Source: Chitinophagaceae bacterium
GTDB lineage: Bacteria; Bacteroidota; Bacteroidia; Chitinophagales; Chitinophagaceae
DNA length: 64,000 nucleotides
Direction: 5' to 3'
Assembly: GCA_016721725.1 (NCBI GenBank)
Contig: JADKHN010000001.1
Location: 186,001-250,000, forward strand
Positions 60,486-64,000 of the stretch are shown piece after piece (the first letter of the stretch is position 1; each line of letters opens with the position of its first letter). Under the pieces are notes generated by a model. The model was not told the DNA's origin and searched no databases. It saw nothing but the letters and a program-made list of their open reading frames with translations. Position numbers and translations under genes: made by a program.

Positions 60486-62465
60486 TTATGCGTCGATCTT
60501 CGCGTATTTCGCGTGGGTTTCGATGAATTCCCTCCGGGGAGGAACCTCATCCCCCATCAGCATGCTGAACACCCTGTCGGCTTCAGCGGCGCTTTCAATG
60601 GAAACCTGTTTGAGGGTACGTGTGGCCGGGTTCATGGTGGTCTCCCACAATTGCTCGGCGTTCATTTCTCCCAGACCTTTGTAGCGTTGAATGTTCACAC
60701 TGTCATCCTTTCCCTGTCCAAGCCTGGCCACCAAGGCCTTGCGCTCTTCGTCATTCCAGGCATATTCCTGTTCCTTTCCTTTCTTCACGAGATATAAGGG
60801 CGGCTGGGCGATATAGACATATCCCTGCTCCACCATCTCCTTCATATACCGGAACACAAAGGTCAATATCAACGTCGCGATATGGCTTCCATCCACATCG
60901 GCATCGGTCATGATGATGAGCTTATGGTAACGCAGTTTGGCCAGGTCGAGCGCCTTGGGATCTTCAGCTGTTCCGATCTTCACACCCAGCGCGGTGAACA
61001 TATTGCGGATCTCTTCATTGTCGTAGATCTTGTGCTCCATGGCCTTCTCCACGTTAAGGATCTTTCCCCTCAACGGCAGGATCGCCTGGAAGCTGCGGTC
61101 CCGGCCCTGTTTGGCGGTACCGCCGGCCGAATCCCCTTCCACCAGGTATAACTCACAATGATTGGGGTCCTTATCGCTGCAATCGGCTAGTTTACCGGGC
61201 AATCCGCCGCCGGTAAGCACGGACTTGCGTTGCACCATTTCACGGGCCTTACGGGCTGCGGCCCGGGCCTGTGCAGCCAGGATCACTTTCTGAATGATCG
61301 TTTTGGCATCCTTGGGATTTTCTTCAAGATAGGCCACCAATACACGGCTCAGGGTACTGTCAACCACTCCCATTACTTCGCTGTTGCCCAATTTCGTCTT
61401 GGTCTGTCCTTCAAACTGGGGCTCGGGTACCTTCACGGAAATGATGGCGCTCAATCCTTCGCGGAAATCATCTCCTTCGATCTCCACCTTGGCTTTTTCA
61501 AACAGCCCTTCTTTCTCCCCGTAACTTTTGAATACCCGGGTGATGGAACGACGGAATCCCGCCACATGGGTACCCCCTTCGATGGTGTTGATATTGTTCA
61601 CATAGCTGAACAGGTGTTCCTGGTAACCGGTGTTATAGATCATAGCCACTTCCACCATCACATTGGTACCTTCATCACGGCCATCACAATAGATCACTTT
61701 CGGCAACAGGGGCTGGCGGTTGGCATTCTTATCGAGCATTTCCACGAATTCAACGATACCCCCTTCGCTGTAAAAGGTCTTGGTATAGGTCTTGTCTGCC
61801 TCATCTTTCTCCCGAAGGTCATTCAGTATGATGGTGATCTTTCGGTTCAGGAAGGCCAGTTCACGTAAGCGTCCTTCCAGGATACCCCGGTTATATTCGC
61901 CGGAAGTGAAGATGCTGAGATCGGGCCAGAACTTGACTGTGGTACCGTGAAGGTCAGAACTGCCGGTTTCCCTCACCGGATATTTGGGAACGCCTTTTTC
62001 ATATTCCTGTTCAAAGGACTTGCCGTCGCGGTTGACCGTAACGTGCAAACGGGAACTCAGTGCGTTAACACAACTGACACCCACCCCGTGCAAACCACCG
62101 GATACCTTATAGGAATCCTTATCGAACTTACCTCCCGCATGCAATACCGTCATCACCACTTCCAATGCGGAACGGTTCTCCTTGGTATGCATCCCGGTGG
62201 GGATACCCCGCCCATCGTCTTCCACGGTGATCGAATTATCCTCGTTGATGGTCACGGTAATGTTCTTGCAATAGCCGGCCAGGGCTTCGTCGATGGAGTT
62301 GTCCACCACCTCGTAAACCAGGTGATGCAAACCCTTCACCCCCACATCGCCGATGTACATGGCGGGCCGTTTACGGACGGCTTCAAGCCCTTCTAAAACC
62401 TGGATACTATCGGCGCCATAGCCGTTGTTGGCGGGAGTAACTACTGGTACAGTTTCTGTTGGCAT
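60486..62465 (-). CDS. gyrB: DNA gyrase subunit B
   Basis: GyrB is the ATPase/TOPRIM subunit of DNA gyrase. The 659-residue protein (from ATG 62465, MPTETVPVV) has the GHKL ATPase motifs EVVDNSIDEALAG (about 50), VEDDGRGIPTGMH (about 80) and GGLHGVGVSCVNALS (about 118), and the TOPRIM motifs LVEGDSAGGTAKQGRDR (about 437) and MTDADVDGSHIATLIL (about 517). The C-terminal motif is QRYKGLGEMNAEQLWETTM. Size is that of the short gyrase/topo IV type without the long E. coli insertion. A TTG at 62513, in the same frame, lies inside the promoter box and is rejected as start. Confidence 0.96.
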   Translation of the reverse strand: MPTETVPVVTPANNGYGADSIQVLEGLEAVRKRPAMYIGDVGVKGLHHLVYEVVDNSIDEALAGYCKNITVTINEDNSITVEDDGRGIPTGMHTKENRSALEVVMTVLHAGGKFDKDSYKVSGGLHGVGVSCVNALSSRLHVTVNRDGKSFEQEYEKGVPKYPVRETGSSDLHGTTVKFWPDLSIFTSGEYNRGILEGRLRELAFLNRKITIILNDLREKDEADKTYTKTFYSEGGIVEFVEMLDKNANRQPLLPKVIYCDGRDEGTNVMVEVAMIYNTGYQEHLFSYVNNINTIEGGTHVAGFRRSITRVFKSYGEKEGLFEKAKVEIEGDDFREGLSAIISVKVPEPQFEGQTKTKLGNSEVMGVVDSTLSRVLVAYLEENPKDAKTIIQKVILAAQARAAARKAREMVQRKSVLTGGGLPGKLADCSDKDPNHCELYLVEGDSAGGTAKQGRDRSFQAILPLRGKILNVEKAMEHKIYDNEEIRNMFTALGVKIGTAEDPKALDLAKLRYHKLIIMTDADVDGSHIATLILTFVFRYMKEMVEQGYVYIAQPPLYLVKKGKEQEYAWNDEERKALVARLGQGKDDSVNIQRYKGLGEMNAEQLWETTMNPATRTLKQVSIESAAEADRVFSMLMGDEVPPRREFIETHAKYAKIDA

Positions 62466-62510
62466 AAATTCGTTCAAAATCGCTTTATATGGACTGATTT
62501 CTAATTCGGG

Positions 62511-62542
62511 CAAATGTACGGAAAAGCAAGGGTTTCAGGCAA
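62511..62542 (-). promoter_or_regulatory. gyrB promoter
   Basis: On the minus strand TTG (62542-62540), 21 bases and TACATTTG (62518-62511) match the Bacteroidota consensus. The leader is about 40 bases to ATG 62465. This placement settles the gyrB start. Confidence 0.6.
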
Positions 62543-62680
62543 TTAAAAGCGGGTTATTTTAGGCTGTTTTTTAATAAAGATTTCCACAGTTTCCCGGGCG
62601 TTTTTTCAGTATGAAGCTGACCCTTGAAATTGTGCCTTTTCAGTGTGCTGCTGGGAATCAAGATTTCACTGATTTATGCC

Positions 62681-62722
62681 AACTGCAGACTGCAAACTGC
62701 CCACTGCTAACTGCTGACTAAA
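62681..62722. repeat. Heptad tandem repeats RACTGCN
   Basis: Five consecutive 7-base units fit NACTGCN (for example AACTGCA and CACTGCT) and a sixth begins GACT. This is the best conserved heptad array in the window, GC-richer than those in the nuo region. Confidence 0.7.
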
Positions 62723-62782
62723 CTCGTCCCAACCCTGCTTAACAGCAGGCAAGCTTTAACATTCCACCTTCAGCCTTTTTCT

Positions 62783-62790
62783 TATCTTTG
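62783..62790 (+). promoter_or_regulatory. Promoter -7 box of the AraC-type regulator
   Basis: TATCTTTG, exact consensus, 15 bases before ATG 62806. A TTG start at 62788 lies inside the box and is rejected. Confidence 0.6.
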
Positions 62791-62805
62791 CATCGAAATT
62801 TTTCA

Positions 62806-63741
62806 ATGTATCAGACCGCCGACATACTGACCCTGGCCAACCGCCAACCCATGATGCAGGAAGACCTGGACCTTTTGCTCCATGTCAACCGGGCCGTTCC
62901 GGGATCGGTACATTATTCCATCCGCCGTTACCGCAAACAAATGCAATGGAATATAGATGATACAGGTGTGCTGGTTTACCATTACGAAAAGAACAACCCC
63001 TCGGCCAATTACCTGGAGCTTAAATTCTGTGTGAGCGGGAACGTATATTGCCGGGAGAAGCAGACTGAATGTGATCTTTGCCAATTCAACGAATCGGGCC
63101 GATGCATTGAAAAAGTGGATAGTGTGGATGTACTGAGTTTCAGCTTCAGTCCGGCTTACCTGCTCCAGTTCACCAAGAACAACCGCCAGTCTAGCCTGAC
63201 AGAAGAAGTGTTGAATTTTTCACACCCATCCTCTTTTTCGCGTCAATTGCCGCTTTGCGGAAAAACACGCTCGGCCATTGAAGCCCTGCTCAACCATACC
63301 TATACCGATACCCTCGAGAACATCTTCATCAATGCCCAGACGCAGATCCTGCTGCTCTACAGCATGGATTGCATGCTGGGTGAAAAGGAAACAGGATTCG
63401 CCTGTAAGTTCCTGTCCAATGACGAAGACCGCGCCAAGATCATCAAGGCCCGGGAGGTACTGCTCCAGCATATCGGCGAGCCCATCACCATCAAGGCCCT
63501 GAGCCGTAAAGTGGCGATCAACGAATGTTACCTGAAGAAAGGCTTCAAAGAGATCTTCGGCACCACCATCTTCGATTTCTACCAGGGACAGCGCATGGAA
63601 CACGCCAAATACCTGCTGTATGAAAAAGGCCTGAGTGTTACCGAAGTATCCCTCCTGCTGGGTTATTCCTCCATCTCCCATTTCTCCACCGCGTTCAAGA
63701 AACACACGGGCATCAAACCCTGTGAGTTGTTGTTACACTAA
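62806..63741 (+). CDS. AraC-family transcriptional regulator with cysteine-rich sensor region
   Basis: This 311-residue protein has a C-terminal AraC/XylS DNA-binding domain with two helix-turn-helix motifs: ITIKALSRKVAINECYLKKGFKEIFG (about 228) and MEHAKYLLYEKGLSVTEVSLLLGYSSISHFSTAFKKH (about 259). The N-terminal region (1-200) is not a standard AraC cupin I can name. It contains a Cys cluster, VYCREKQTECDLCQFNESGRC (C-x6-C-x2-C-x8-C, about 86-106), suggesting a metal or Fe-S ligand set and possible redox or metal sensing. It has its own promoter. The next gene to the right starts beyond or at the window edge, behind CRP/FNR-like palindromes. Confidence 0.88.
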   Translation: MYQTADILTLANRQPMMQEDLDLLLHVNRAVPGSVHYSIRRYRKQMQWNIDDTGVLVYHYEKNNPSANYLELKFCVSGNVYCREKQTECDLCQFNESGRCIEKVDSVDVLSFSFSPAYLLQFTKNNRQSSLTEEVLNFSHPSSFSRQLPLCGKTRSAIEALLNHTYTDTLENIFINAQTQILLLYSMDCMLGEKETGFACKFLSNDEDRAKIIKAREVLLQHIGEPITIKALSRKVAINECYLKKGFKEIFGTTIFDFYQGQRMEHAKYLLYEKGLSVTEVSLLLGYSSISHFSTAFKKHTGIKPCELLLH

Positions 63742-63750
63742 TCACCTTTT

Positions 63751-63837
63751 TTCCACTACGGCGCTTAGGCACGAAGCAAGCGAAAAATGAAGTTATTCAA
63801 ACCTGTCTTTCCGCTTTGTGCCTTCGAGCCTTGGTGG
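63751..63837. repeat. Imperfect long inverted repeat after the AraC-type gene
   Basis: The segment at 63751-63787 and that at 63808-63837 are imperfectly complementary (CCACTACGGCGCTTAGGCAC against the complement of GTGCCTTCGAGCCTTGGTGG). The second arm resembles a dispersed intergenic repeat with TTTGTGCCTTCG. It may act as a 3' structure of the regulator mRNA. Confidence 0.4.
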
Positions 63838-63871
63838 CTATTTCCCTTACCGCTTCAACGGTTCTAATTGG

Positions 63872-63883
63872 TGAAATCACTCA
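63872..63883. promoter_or_regulatory. Weak CRP/FNR-like palindrome
   Basis: TGAAATCACTCA fits TGA-N6-TCA, 50 bases before the stronger site at 63933. It is weaker because the flanks differ. Confidence 0.2.
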
Positions 63884-63932
63884 ATTAAAATTAATCTGTA
63901 CTCATTTTTCCCCTCATTCCTTATCCCCTCAC

Positions 63933-63946
63933 ATGATCCTAATCAG
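63933..63946. promoter_or_regulatory. CRP/FNR-type palindrome at right edge
   Basis: ATGATCCTAATCAG contains the exact FNR-type core TGAT-N4-ATCA and shares both ATGA and TCAG ends with the sites at 31808 and 49995. It lies between the AraC-type gene and the window end. The regulated gene is probably outside the window. Confidence 0.45.
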
Positions 63947-64000
63947 TTTTAAACATGACTCCCGCAACAACTCTGTCAGCACATTGTAATGATTCATCTC

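Larger units (their letters stand above)
62543..62805. other. Divergent spacer gyrB / AraC-type regulator
   Basis: It contains a heptad-repeat array (62681-62722), the regulator's promoter (62783-62790), and no gene that I can support. The remainder shows no hairpin with a T-run. Confidence 0.5.

Noticed and set aside
61230..61868. A 212-codon frame antisense to gyrB
   Set aside because: Shadow of gyrB codon bias; the gyrB motifs on the other strand account for the region.
63955..64000. Start of a protein gene at the right edge (MTPATTLSAH)
   Set aside because: Only 15 codons are visible, no promoter precedes it and it lies too near the FNR-like site; it cannot be judged from this window.

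Overview
The window comes from a member of the Bacteroidota, most likely of the Chitinophagaceae or a close relative. The evidence is a gldKLMN type IX secretion operon, a secreted protease with a type IX C-terminal sorting domain, many promoters of the Bacteroidota form (TTG, about 20 bases, TAnnTTTG), few Shine-Dalgarno sites, and a class II (B12) ribonucleotide reductase. I see no rRNA, tRNA, CRISPR array, insertion sequence or prophage. Most of the window is core chromosome.

Layout. 1-6.7 kb: the 3' part of uvrC, then gldN, gldM, gldL and gldK on the minus strand. 6.8-12.6 kb (minus): a DUF255 thioredoxin-fold protein, hemD, a DUF4271 membrane protein and an Omp85-type outer-membrane protein. 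12.6-17.4 kb: hemW on plus, then gpsA, rnc, fabF and acpP on minus. A probable 40-residue membrane protein with its own promoter is hidden between hemW and gpsA. 17.7-24.6 kb: a GNAT enzyme, two small envelope proteins, an overlapping pair of uncharacterised lipoproteins, and a Thermus-type isocitrate dehydrogenase interrupted by one in-frame amber codon, followed upstream by a small HTH protein. 24.6-31.7 kb: nrdJ, small membrane and lipoproteins, dtd, a MazG-like protein and glyS. 31.9-38.1 kb: a plus-strand operon of a GltD-like flavoprotein with ferredoxin domain, pyruvate:ferredoxin oxidoreductase and a dihydroorotate-dehydrogenase-like protein. 38.2-39.5 kb: an esterase and a small hypothetical protein. 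39.6-49.9 kb: nuoABCD-HIJKLMN on minus, without nuoEFG. 50.0-56.1 kb: a ferredoxin-NADP reductase-like protein and the S8 protease. 56.3-64 kb: mfd, a 10-copy 25-bp tandem repeat, a small degenerate DUF5679-like protein, gyrB and an AraC-type regulator.

The most coherent system lies between 31.8 and 50.8 kb: a PFOR that reduces ferredoxin, two predicted ferredoxin/NADPH-handling flavoproteins, and an 11-subunit complex I lacking the NADH-input module. Near-identical CRP/FNR-type palindromes (ATGA-N6-TCAG) lie upstream of the PFOR operon (31808) and of nuoA (49995), and a third sits at the right edge (63933). I infer a redox- or oxygen-responsive ferredoxin respiration regulon; this is a hypothesis.

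The spacers are unusual. Several are filled with degenerate repeats in strict 7-bp phase, others with inverted 9-bp units, and the nuo spacers carry two families of palindromic elements.
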